From the NCBI GenBank assembly GCA_018969565.1, contig JAGWYC010000068.1, positions 1-8,990 of the forward strand: DNA of 8,990 nt, read 5' to 3'. The first letter of the stretch is position 1. Each line of letters opens with the position of its first letter. Positions 1 to 6,474 of this stretch are shown here, piece by piece. The notes under the pieces are model-generated. The model was not told the origin of the DNA and did not search any database. It saw nothing but the letters and a program-made list of their open reading frames with translations. A program made the position numbers and the translations under genes. This DNA is from Bacteroidota bacterium (GTDB lineage: Bacteria; Bacteroidota; Bacteroidia; NS11-12g; UBA955).

Positions 1-2078
1 GCCATGTTCGTGGCAATGGTTACAGTTCCCGGAGTGCCTGCTTCCGCCACAATTTCTGCTTCACGCTGGTGCTGCTTGGCGTTCAGCACGTTGTGCCTGA
101 TGTTGCGCAGCTTGAGCATGCGGCTGAGCAGTTCACTCACTTCTACGGAAGTAGTACCTACCAGCACGGGTCTTCCCTCTTCCACCAACTTCACCACATT
201 GTCAATCACGGCATTGAACTTCACCCTGCGTGTTTTGTACACGAAGTCGTCCATATCCTTACGGATGGCGGGTTTGTTGGTGGGTATCACCATCACATCC
301 AGCTTGTAGATATCCCAGAGTTCCTGGGCTTCCGTTTCTGCTGTACCGGTCATACCGGCCAGCTTGTGGTACATGCGGAAATAGTTTTGCAGCGTGATGG
401 TGGCATAGGTCTGCGTGGCCGCTTCCACCTTCACGTTTTCTTTGGCTTCGATGGCCTGATGCAGTCCGTCGCTGTAACGGCGGCCTTCCAGGATACGGCC
501 GGTCTGCTCATCAACAATTTTCACTTTGCCGTCCTGGATGATGTAATCCACGTCGCGCTCGAAGATGGTATAAGCCTTCAGCAACTGACTTACTGAGTGA
601 ATGCGGTCACTCTTCACGGCGAAGTCGCGCATCAGTTCATCCTTGCGGCGGCGTTTTTCATCATCGGAGGCGGCGGTGCGTTCTATTTCAGCGATTTCAC
701 TGCCGATGTCGGGCATCAGGAAGAACTGACGGTCTTCCCCGGATTCGGTAATCAGCTCGATGCCTTTTTCCGTGAGTTCAACGGTATTGTTCTTTTCGTC
801 AATCACGAAATACAGTTCCGCGTCCACCTTGGGCATTTCCTTCTGCTGATCCTGCAGGTAATAGCTTTCCGTTTTATGCAGCACGGAGTGAATTCCTGAT
901 TCGCCCAGATATTTAATCAGCGCCTTGGTTTTGGGCAGGCCGCGATGGGCGCGCAGCAGGAACATCCCGCCGTCCTTTTCGCCTGTTTTGCCTTCGGCAA
1001 TCAGCTTCTTCGCTTCGTTCAGGGCGAAGTTCACATATTTCTTCTGGGCCTCTACCACACGCTGGATGCGGGGCTTGAGGGCCACAAACTCCTGGTCATC
1101 ACCCTTGGGTGTGGGGCCGGAGATAATCAAAGGCGTACGTGCATCATCAATCAATACCGAATCCACTTCGTCCACCATGGCATAATGGTGTTTGCGCTGC
1201 ACGAGGTCTTCGGGGCTGCGCGACATATTGTCCCTCAGGTAGTCGAAGCCGAATTCGTTGTTGGTACCGTAAGTGATGTCAGCCTCGTAAGCTTTTCTTC
1301 TTTGGGGAGAATTGGGCTGGTGCAGGTCAATGCAATCCACGCTCAAGCCCAGGAATTCGAAGAGCGGTCCGTTCCATTCGCTGTCACGACGGGCCAGGTA
1401 ATCGTTCACGGTCACGATATGCACGCCGCGTTTGCCGAGGGCATTCAGGTATGCGGGCAGCGTGGACACCAGGGTTTTACCTTCACCGGTGGCCATTTCG
1501 GCAATTTTTCCTTTGTGCAGGGCAATCCCGCCGATGAGCTGTACATCGTAGTGTACCATGTTCCAGCGGATTTTTCCGCCTGCCGCCATCCATTCATTGC
1601 TGTAGAAAGCCTTATCGCCTTCGATACGCACATGGCTTTTCCTGGCGGCTACGGCGCGGTCGTGTTCGGTAGCCTGTACTTCCAGCGTCCCGATTTCGGT
1701 GTAGCGACGGGCGGCTTCTTTCACCACGGCAAAGGCTTCAGGAAGGATCTCTTCCAGAGCTTTTTCCAGTTCCTTGTCGCGGTCTTTTTCCAATTCATCC
1801 AGCTTGCTGAACAGGATGTCGCGCTCTTCCACTTCTGCTTCCGGCGTAGCTTCGAGTTCAGCACGCACGGAGGCTATTTCTTCATCCACACCTGCCAGTT
1901 GCAGGTTGATGCGGTCCACGAATTCATTGGTTTTGTTGCGCAGCTCATCATTGTCGAGCGACTGATAGGCCTGAAACCATTCATTGATGGCCTGCACCAG
2001 CGGCTGCACTTCCTTTACATCGCGATCTGATTTGTTGCCAAACAGTTTGCCCAGACCTTTTACGAGAGATTCAAACAT
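1..2078 (-). CDS. secA: Protein translocase ATPase SecA, N-terminal 692 residues (3' end beyond window)
   Basis: SecA is the cytoplasmic motor ATPase that drives unfolded preproteins through the SecYEG channel. Reading the minus strand from ATG at 2078 gives an uninterrupted frame beginning MFESLVKGLGKLFG. Seen directly: Walker A GEGKT with Lys201, Walker B DEVD at 303-306 followed by SVLIDDARTPLIISGP, the preprotein cross-linking region after about 320, MTGTAETEA from 576, and the second nucleotide-binding domain with VGTTSVEVSELL near 640, stopping at TIATNMA where the window ends. Residues about 55-120 are a charged, helical insertion rich in Glu and Lys, which shifts Walker A from near 108 (E. 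coli) to 201; such an insertion is characteristic of Bacteroidota SecA. The family length in this phylum is roughly 1,000-1,100 residues, so about a third is missing. No Shine-Dalgarno is visible; a -7 box lies 12 bases upstream. Identification is secure. Confidence 0.98.
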   Translation of the reverse strand, partial: MFESLVKGLGKLFGNKSDRDVKEVQPLVQAINEWFQAYQSLDNDELRNKTNEFVDRINLQLAGVDEEIASVRAELEATPEAEVEERDILFSKLDELEKDRDKELEKALEEILPEAFAVVKEAARRYTEIGTLEVQATEHDRAVAARKSHVRIEGDKAFYSNEWMAAGGKIRWNMVHYDVQLIGGIALHKGKIAEMATGEGKTLVSTLPAYLNALGKRGVHIVTVNDYLARRDSEWNGPLFEFLGLSVDCIDLHQPNSPQRRKAYEADITYGTNNEFGFDYLRDNMSRSPEDLVQRKHHYAMVDEVDSVLIDDARTPLIISGPTPKGDDQEFVALKPRIQRVVEAQKKYVNFALNEAKKLIAEGKTGEKDGGMFLLRAHRGLPKTKALIKYLGESGIHSVLHKTESYYLQDQQKEMPKVDAELYFVIDEKNNTVELTEKGIELITESGEDRQFFLMPDIGSEIAEIERTAASDDEKRRRKDELMRDFAVKSDRIHSVSQLLKAYTIFERDVDYIIQDGKVKIVDEQTGRILEGRRYSDGLHQAIEAKENVKVEAATQTYATITLQNYFRMYHKLAGMTGTAETEAQELWDIYKLDVMVIPTNKPAIRKDMDDFVYKTRRVKFNAVIDNVVKLVEEGRPVLVGTTSVEVSELLSRMLKLRNIRHNVLNAKQHQREAEIVAEAGTPGTVTIATNM

Positions 2079-2090
2079 GACGATAATGCG

Positions 2091-2123
2091 CAAAAATACG
2101 AATGTGGGGCCGCCTATTCCAAA
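2091..2123 (-). promoter_or_regulatory. Predicted secA promoter (Bacteroidota-type)
   Basis: On the minus strand TATTTTTG (2091-2098) matches the Bacteroidota -7 consensus TAnnTTTG exactly. TTTG at 2120-2123 lies 21 bases further upstream, within the usual spacing of the -33 element. The box ends 12 bases before the secA ATG, so the predicted leader would be only a few bases. Seen: the motifs and spacing. Inferred: activity. Confidence 0.6.
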
Positions 2124-2210
2124 AAGCGGCGTGGGAAAGAAACGAAGCTCGGAAATTTGATGGGGAAAGGATGATACCCGCGCCTGATTACGTAATATGA
2201 TGGCTTGGAT

Positions 2211-2218
2211 TAACTTTG
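2211..2218 (+). promoter_or_regulatory. Predicted -7 box for the HEPN/MNT cassette
   Basis: TAACTTTG matches TAnnTTTG exactly. No convincing TTG element is visible 17-23 bases upstream, so the -33 half is weak. Transcription from here would give a leader of about 75 bases before the ATG at 2301. That leader contains a perfect 5-bp inverted repeat, ATTGA-TTAT-TCAAT, at 2274-2287, which could be an operator or a small hairpin. Confidence 0.4.
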
Positions 2219-2300
2219 CCTGAACACGAACAGATATTCAATGAGACAAATGGATACCATGCCCTGAGTATTTATTGATTATTCAATCGCCCCATAAACC

Positions 2301-2705
2301 ATGAGCCAGGAGGATATACGCTGGGAACAGCGTCTTCAGAATTACAATAAAGCACTGGGCCACCTGTCGCAGGCGCTGCATATTGAGGCACCCGACATGG
2401 TGCAAAAAGCGGGCATTATCCAATTTTTTGAAATGAGTTTTGAATTGGGATGGAATCTGCTCAAGGATTTTATGGAGGCCCAGGGTTTACAGGATGTGAA
2501 ATCACCGCGCTCCGCACTGAAAAAGGCTTATGAAAGCGGTTTAATAAGTCATGGTCATGTATGGATGGAGCTTTTGGCAGACCGCAATCTGAGTTCCCAC
2601 ACTTACGACGAACAAAAGGCCACGGAACTGGAAGGCTTAATTCGCCGGAAGTATTTTCCGCTGCTGGAAGCCTTGCAGCGTGACTTCAATGCCAAAACCT
2701 CATGA
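2301..2705 (+). CDS. HEPN-domain protein, HI0074-type nucleotidyltransferase partner (probable toxin)
   Basis: This 134-residue, all-helical protein resembles the HI0074 'nucleotidyltransferase substrate-binding' family, a branch of the HEPN superfamily. Recognisable segments are the N-terminal helix RWEQRLQNYNKALGHL (7-22), the central FEMSFELGWNLLKDF (43-57) and ADRNLSSHTYDE (93-104). The last contains RX4HXY: Arg95, His100 and Tyr102. In studied HEPN/MNT pairs this motif forms the ribonuclease site and the Tyr is AMPylated by the partner. No signal peptide or membrane segment is present, so it is cytosolic. It starts at an ATG with no Shine-Dalgarno and overlaps the next gene by ATGA, implying co-expression and translational coupling. 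Base composition (33 of 60 G+C in the line at 2341) resembles the neighbours, so there is no strong sign of recent transfer. The family is clear; the toxin role is inferred from the motif and the partner. An older reading would be a non-toxic substrate-binding subunit. Confidence 0.9.
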   Translation: MSQEDIRWEQRLQNYNKALGHLSQALHIEAPDMVQKAGIIQFFEMSFELGWNLLKDFMEAQGLQDVKSPRSALKKAYESGLISHGHVWMELLADRNLSSHTYDEQKATELEGLIRRKYFPLLEALQRDFNAKTS

Positions 2706-3034
2706 ACAACGAATTCGGGCTTATTCCCAAAGACCTTACGGATATCTGTGCGGTGCTGGCGAAATATCCGGAAGTGAAAGAAGGTATTCTGTTCGGCAGT
2801 CGTGCGAAGGGCAATTACCGAACCGGCAGCGACGTGGACCTGGCGCTGAAAGGGGAAGACCTCAGCAGCAGGATTGTGGCCGATATCGCCGATGAACTGA
2901 ACGAGGAAACCCTGATGCCCTACCGCTTTGACGTGCTGAACTACCACCGGATTGAAACGCCCTCTCTGCGGGCGCATATTGACCGGGTGGGGAAATGTAT
3001 TTACACGGCTGATGCAAAAGAGGTAATGCGTTGA
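2702..3034 (+). CDS. Minimal nucleotidyltransferase (MNT), probable antitoxin of the HEPN protein
   Basis: This is a 110-residue single-domain protein of the polymerase-beta nucleotidyltransferase fold. The signature GSX10DXD is complete: Gly32-Ser33 within LFGSRAKG and Asp44/Asp46 within GSDVDLAL. A likely third metal-binding acid is Asp77 in RFDVLNY. The C-terminal segment from LRAHIDRVGKCIY is typical of HI0073-like partners. In characterised MNT/HEPN pairs the MNT protein transfers AMP from ATP to the Tyr of the HEPN RX4HXY motif and so neutralises it; that chemistry is inferred here from both intact motifs. The start ATG overlaps the stop of the HEPN gene (ATGA at 2702-2705), a layout that couples translation. 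The stop codon lies inside a small hairpin shared with the convergent gene. The domain assignment is very secure; the antitoxin role is inference. Aminoglycoside nucleotidyltransferases share the fold but are longer. Confidence 0.92.
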   Translation: MNNEFGLIPKDLTDICAVLAKYPEVKEGILFGSRAKGNYRTGSDVDLALKGEDLSSRIVADIADELNEETLMPYRFDVLNYHRIETPSLRAHIDRVGKCIYTADAKEVMR

Positions 3035-3046
3035 GCCCCGCAACGC
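3028..3046. terminator. Small hairpin between convergent genes, possible shared terminator
   Basis: GCGTTG (3028-3033) and CAACGC (3041-3046) form a perfect 6-bp stem with a 7-base loop. It covers the stop codon of the MNT gene (3032-3034) and ends one base before the stop codon of the convergent secreted protein (3048-3050). It has no flanking T-run, so intrinsic termination is uncertain; the position is what suggests the role. Confidence 0.35.
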
Positions 3047-3047
3047 C

Positions 3048-3548
3048 TCACGGCGCATACACCGGCTTCTGTCGGGTTACAGCGCTTTGGCTGAAGTAGT
3101 AGCGCAGGTCGTTGAAGCCGTAGCGGAATAAAATCTTGCCCTGATGCTTCATGGGTGGATTGCATACGATACTGCCGGCGCTTCCCTCAAAACCCGGAGT
3201 GCCCGGCTCGGCGGTGGATGTATAGAGGTGCAGGGTCAGGCGGATCACATCGCCTTTGGCGGCTTTCCCGGTCCATTCCTTGCCGTCTTCCCGGTCAAGA
3301 AACAGCCGATCGGCTTTACCACCGGCCCAGGCCGAATCCGCTAAAAAAGATGTGGCCTTTTTGAATTTCATGGTTAATGTCCAGGTTTCTACGACCGGGG
3401 AACCTTGTACACCGGGAAACTGGGTAATCATTGTGGCTTCCTGCACGTTGAAGGTAGCGGAACGGGTAAACATTTGTGCGTGCAGGCTGTGGTTCATCCC
3501 CAAGCTGCCCAGCAGCAGACAGAAACTGTATTTTATCACGGTATTCAT
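3048..3548 (-). CDS. Secreted protein of unknown function
   Basis: This 166-residue protein has a clear Sec signal peptide: MNTVIKYSF, then a hydrophobic core CLLLGSLG, with a likely cut after HA (residue 24). The mature part (about 142 residues) is rich in Thr, Gly and aromatic residues and alternates polar and hydrophobic positions, which suggests a mostly beta fold. I recognise no family and see no catalytic motif or lipobox. A single Cys remains in the mature chain, in SIVCNPPMKHQG. The ATG at 3548 lies 4 bases after the stop of the S8 protease gene, so the two are almost certainly one transcription unit. The small protein might be a partner or substrate of the protease in the envelope, but that rests only on position. 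It converges on the MNT gene with 13 bases between. Existence of the gene is well supported; function is unknown. Confidence 0.75.
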   Translation of the reverse strand: MNTVIKYSFCLLLGSLGMNHSLHAQMFTRSATFNVQEATMITQFPGVQGSPVVETWTLTMKFKKATSFLADSAWAGGKADRLFLDREDGKEWTGKAAKGDVIRLTLHLYTSTAEPGTPGFEGSAGSIVCNPPMKHQGKILFRYGFNDLRYYFSQSAVTRQKPVYAP

Positions 3549-3552
3549 GGCT

Positions 3553-5307
3553 TTATCTTGGTTTTTCAGAAATGATGTTCTTGTTGATGTGGTAAATGCG
3601 GCTGAAACCGCCTGGGCCGGAAAGCTGCATCATATAAGGCCCGGGATGCTCCAGAGGCGCCACCCGGAATACCCCTGTCTGCCTTGCCGCTAGGTTCATG
3701 CTGCCCACAGCGACGGGCTTCTTTGTATTGCCCCTGCTGAACAAGGCATAGCGGAAATTCCCTTCACTCCCGGCATATACCCGAATGAACAGATGGTCCT
3801 GAAGGATGGTCTCCGGAATTTCACTGAGTAATTGTGTCACATCTGCCCGGAAATAGGGATTGCTGCCCAGCAGGCTCAGGGCGCTGAAGAAATCCGGGAT
3901 TCCATGTCCCTGCTGCGGGTCGGTGTAGCTGCCGCGGTGGGCGCTGCCAATGATGGCTTCGCGCAACGTCACGGCATCCATACGCGGCACAGATTGCCAG
4001 AGACAGGCGGCCAGTCCGCTGAGCAGCGGCGTGGCGTAGCTGGTACCGGATCCTTCGGTGAAATCGCAGCTGGCTTGCACCAGCGGAATATCCACGCCCG
4101 GGGCGGCCACTTCAGGCTTCAATCGTCCATCGGCGCTGGGGCCGTACCCACTGAAGGAAGCGCTGTTGCCATCCGCGTCGGTGGCGCCCACGCTCAGGAT
4201 GTCCGGGGCGTCGGCGGGTGCGGAGATGCGTTCCCAATAGCCATCGCCCTCATTGCCGGCGGCGTTCAGCACCAGCATCCCGCGTGAAGCCGCCATGCGC
4301 GCAGCCTTGCTGATCAGGGCGGTCTTCCCGTCCAGGTCTTCCCGGTGCAGGCCGAAGCGGTTTGGGTCGTCGAAAGAAGTGTAGCCCAGGGAGCTGTTGA
4401 TGATATCGGCGCCCATACTGTCGGCAAATTCCGCGGCGCTGAGCCAGTAAAAGGTTTCCACAGGCCACTCGGAGTCGGCATCTTCGGTGCGCAGCAGCAG
4501 GTAGGATGCCTCAGGGGCACTGCCTTTGAGCATATCGGGCAGGTTTGCGGCCATGCAGCCCAGCACCCGCGTACCGTGGTCGCTATAGCCATACACCCAT
4601 TCGCGGTTGTTCACAAAATCACGGGTGGCCAGGATGCGTCCGGCGGCGCGGAGGCTGTCGAAGGCCGCAATTCGGTCCACCCCGGGAAATCCGGCATCCA
4701 GCACGGCGATGAGCATACCTTTACCCCGGAAGCCCAGGTCGTGGAGGCGTATGCCGTTCATGGCCTTCAGTGACTCATAGCTCATGCCATAACCGCGGGT
4801 AGCCAATTGCAGCAGGGGCTGATTGCGCAGACGAGTCAGCGATTCAGGTTCAGAGGCGTTCGTCCAACCCGGAGCTGTCTCGAAGGCGCTGTCGGTTAAA
4901 GACCTCTGTGGTATTGCCGGGCCCATATCCTGCACACCAATCACAAAAGGGAGTGATGCGATGCGGTTGAAGCTGTTGCTGTCGCGTACTTCTGCCAACA
5001 GGGCATTCATCCAGCGACTCCTGCCGCGAATCCGTACGCCGCTGAGCGCGGCCACCTGCTGCATATAATTTTCATTCAAGGGCCAATCGAGGCTGTCGGC
5101 GACAATTCCCTGTAACAATCTGCGCCGGGCCGCTGCCGGGCTGAACAACACCACATCGTCAGACGGTCGCGGCTTGTCTTTCAGCAGGAGCATCACATTG
5201 CGCGGACCTGCTTCTTCCTGAAAAACCTGCGCAACCTGCGCCGGCAGTATGTTTCGGAAGAAGCAAAACTGTAACAGTATGAAAGATATGGCCCTGAAAT
5301 GCCTCAT
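3553..5307 (-). CDS. Secreted subtilisin-like serine protease (peptidase S8) with T9SS-like C-terminus
   Basis: From ATG at 5307 the product is 584 residues. A signal peptide (MRHFRAISFILLQFCFF) is followed by a propeptide-like region to about 185. The S8 catalytic domain shows all key residues: Asp204 in AVLDAGFPG, His244 in YSDHGTRV, the oxyanion Asn352 in NAAGNEGDG and Ser423 in GSGTSYATP. After the domain (ends near 480), residues about 495-575 look like a beta-sandwich tail with LFIRVYAG, GPYMMQLSG and SRIYHINK, the pattern of a type A sorting domain for type IX secretion; this is my reading by eye. It would thus cross the outer membrane and act on proteins outside the cell. The frame extends upstream to a GTG at 5367, but that adds 20 residues before a good signal peptide, so I prefer 5307. 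A secreted protein gene follows 4 bases downstream. The protease assignment is secure; its substrate is unknown. Confidence 0.95.
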   Translation of the reverse strand: MRHFRAISFILLQFCFFRNILPAQVAQVFQEEAGPRNVMLLLKDKPRPSDDVVLFSPAAARRRLLQGIVADSLDWPLNENYMQQVAALSGVRIRGRSRWMNALLAEVRDSNSFNRIASLPFVIGVQDMGPAIPQRSLTDSAFETAPGWTNASEPESLTRLRNQPLLQLATRGYGMSYESLKAMNGIRLHDLGFRGKGMLIAVLDAGFPGVDRIAAFDSLRAAGRILATRDFVNNREWVYGYSDHGTRVLGCMAANLPDMLKGSAPEASYLLLRTEDADSEWPVETFYWLSAAEFADSMGADIINSSLGYTSFDDPNRFGLHREDLDGKTALISKAARMAASRGMLVLNAAGNEGDGYWERISAPADAPDILSVGATDADGNSASFSGYGPSADGRLKPEVAAPGVDIPLVQASCDFTEGSGTSYATPLLSGLAACLWQSVPRMDAVTLREAIIGSAHRGSYTDPQQGHGIPDFFSALSLLGSNPYFRADVTQLLSEIPETILQDHLFIRVYAGSEGNFRYALFSRGNTKKPVAVGSMNLAARQTGVFRVAPLEHPGPYMMQLSGPGGFSRIYHINKNIISEKPR

Positions 5308-5370
5308 TGTGATGATGTTGCAAGGTAATACCTTGGGAAGGAATGAGGTAAACGTATGACAAAACACTTT

Positions 5371-5438
5371 TCATTCTGAACTCTTTATCATCCTGAGCCC
5401 TATGTCATCCTAAACCCTGTGTCATCCTGAGCCCTGTC
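5371..5438. repeat. Degenerate 17-bp tandem repeat, four units
   Basis: Units start at 5371, 5388, 5405 and 5422, each exactly 17 bases long. They are TCATTCTGAACTCTTTA, TCATCCTGAGCCCTATG, TCATCCTAAACCCTGTG and TCATCCTGAGCCCTGTC. The last continues into GAAGGAC, giving on the minus strand the motif TTCGACAGGG-CTCAGGATGAC found in other intergenic repeats here. A looser related piece (TTATCCTCAGCC) follows at 5457. Confidence 0.85.
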
Positions 5439-5500
5439 GAAGGACGGCCCTCTCTGTTATCCTCAGCCTAATGAAACGAGCTCTAGGGAGGGAGAAATGG

Positions 5501-5624
5501 TGGTTCCCCGCCGCTCGCCTCACGTCATAGTGAGTTTATCGAACTACGCGCGGGGCAAGCTGTGGTTCCCCGCCGCTCGCTTCACGTCGTAGTGAGTTTA
5601 TCGAACTACGCGCGGGGCAAGCTG
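5501..5624. repeat. 62-bp tandem duplication with hairpin potential
   Basis: Units 5501-5562 and 5563-5624 are identical except at two positions (the C/T at 5520 versus 5582 and the A/G at 5527 versus 5589). A third copy begins at 5625 (TGGTTC) but then departs. CCCCGC at 5506-5511 and 5568-5573 can pair with GCGGGG at 5550-5555, giving alternative stems. Inside unit 1, CTCAC-GTCATA-GTGAG forms a smaller stem. Confidence 0.9.
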
Positions 5625-5630
5625 TGGTTC

Positions 5631-5663
5631 GACAGGCTCACCATGACAGGCTCACCATGACAG
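5631..5663. repeat. 14-bp tandem repeat GACAGGCTCACCAT
   Basis: Two exact copies (5631-5644 and 5645-5658) are followed by a partial third, GACAG. A related CACCATGACAG recurs at 5707-5717. The unit is part of the same short motif family as the 62-bp repeat but in the opposite orientation. Confidence 0.85.
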
Positions 5664-5744
5664 CACCCCCCTCAGCTCATTGCTAACGCAACTCGGTGGG
5701 GGCAGGCACCATGACAGATGTGTTTTCCACTTCGCGACTCCGTA

Positions 5745-6425
5745 CTAAGGATAAAACCCCTTCAGTCGGATATACACTTCTACCCCATCGGCCACGCGGT
5801 TGCCCGGCTGTTTGATCAGGCTTACATATTCTCGGTACATCAGACCCAGTCCTTTTCCATACCATTCGTGCTCGGAGATGCGATACAGGAAATTACTGTC
5901 GGCCTGTCGGTTGACCAGAACACCGCGTTCCGCTTTAAGCAGTCCATTGCTGTAATCGCTGCGGATAGCTCCATAGCTGAAGTTCGCGGGGGCCTGGCTG
6001 TTAAGCGCATTTCCGTTCCAGATGCGCTTTTCGCGCATGGGGTAACTCAACACAATGGTGCGCAGGTTGTCTTCCCACCATTCGGCATGGGTGCTGCGGT
6101 TCTGGACAGAGAATACTTTATTCATGCGCCAGGTTTTTCCGGTATCGTAGGAAACGCTGCGTTCGATGCGCAAACTCCGGCTTCCGTCGTTATTGGCAAT
6201 CCAGGATTCGGCAAACTCGCGGAACAGGATTTTGCGGTATTGCACCGAGTCGGCCTGGCTGCTGTGGATGAAGGAATCCACCTCGTAAATGCGCACCTGG
6301 CCGGAATCATAGGCAAAGTATTCAGGGCCGCTGAACACAGGATTTTCTTCCACGCGATCTTCACAGGAACTGAACCAAAGCAGTCCGCCCATCGCACAGA
6401 ACATTCCAAAAATCCGCCCGGTCAT
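5745..6425 (-). CDS. Lipoprotein of unknown function
   Basis: From ATG at 6425 the product is 226 residues. It starts MTGRIFGMFCAMGGLLWFSSCEDR: a short basic start, a hydrophobic stretch and a lipobox-like FSSC with Cys21, so it is predicted to be lipidated and anchored in the envelope. The mature chain is rich in Tyr, Trp and Ser, with alternating patterns typical of beta structure (for example SLRIERSVSYDTGKTW and LRTIVLSYPMREKRIW). I recognise no family and no catalytic motif. The frame runs on upstream to an ATG at 6476, but that would place the start inside folD and put 17 extra residues before the signal peptide. A -7 box (TAATTTTG) ending 5 bases before 6425 also favours the shorter form. 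The gene is divergent from folD and separated by a repeat island from the S8 protease gene. The envelope location is well supported; the role is unknown. Confidence 0.8.
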   Translation of the reverse strand: MTGRIFGMFCAMGGLLWFSSCEDRVEENPVFSGPEYFAYDSGQVRIYEVDSFIHSSQADSVQYRKILFREFAESWIANNDGSRSLRIERSVSYDTGKTWRMNKVFSVQNRSTHAEWWEDNLRTIVLSYPMREKRIWNGNALNSQAPANFSYGAIRSDYSNGLLKAERGVLVNRQADSNFLYRISEHEWYGKGLGLMYREYVSLIKQPGNRVADGVEVYIRLKGFYP

Positions 6426-6430
6426 CAGGG

Positions 6431-6438
6431 CAAAATTA
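6431..6438 (-). promoter_or_regulatory. Predicted -7 box of the lipoprotein gene
   Basis: On the minus strand TAATTTTG matches TAnnTTTG exactly and ends 5 bases before the ATG at 6425. Transcription starting about 5-7 bases downstream of the box would give an mRNA with almost no leader. No clear TTG element is seen upstream, so confidence is moderate. Confidence 0.45.
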
Positions 6439-6462
6439 CGCAGCAGGCTCCGATTCCCTTTG

Positions 6463-6470
6463 TACCTTTG
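6463..6470 (+). promoter_or_regulatory. Predicted -7 box of folD
   Basis: TACCTTTG matches TAnnTTTG exactly, with the folD ATG only 4 bases downstream (6475), which predicts a leaderless or nearly leaderless folD-queE mRNA. The box lies 24 bases from the divergent box of the lipoprotein gene. No strong -33 element is visible. Confidence 0.5.
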
Positions 6471-6474
6471 TGCC

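Larger units (their letters stand above)
5308..5744. other. Gene-free, repeat-rich intergenic island
   Basis: I see no credible gene in these roughly 440 bases between two minus-strand genes. They contain a 17-bp tandem array, a 62-bp duplication and a 14-bp duplication (listed separately). A weak CCCCC/GGGGG pairing (5666-5670 with 5698-5702) lies near the end of the lipoprotein gene but has no T-run, so I do not call it a terminator. The promoter of the S8 gene should lie at 5308-5380; the best candidate is TACGTTTA on the minus strand, one base short of the consensus. Confidence 0.7.

Noticed and set aside
69..2030. Several long plus-strand frames over bases 69-2030, one of 361 codons
   Set aside because: They lie opposite secA, whose minus-strand frame has every family motif. 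The plus-strand translations are rich in His and Phe and resemble no family; they are antisense shadows.
3144..4773. Plus-strand frames over the S8 protease and its neighbour (for example 3832-4287 and 4345-4773)
   Set aside because: They are opposite genes with clear signal peptides and a full catalytic set; the translations match no family.
5308..5367. Longer form of the S8 protease starting at GTG 5367
   Set aside because: It would place 20 residues before a complete signal peptide and use GTG instead of an available ATG at 5307.
5664..5703. Rho-independent terminator for the lipoprotein gene
   Set aside because: The C-run and G-run pair over only 5 bases, the loop is long and there is no T-run on the minus strand.
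6460..6474. FolD start at ATG 6460
   Set aside because: The family normally begins close to the MPLILDGK-like strand, and the predicted -7 box lies inside this extension.
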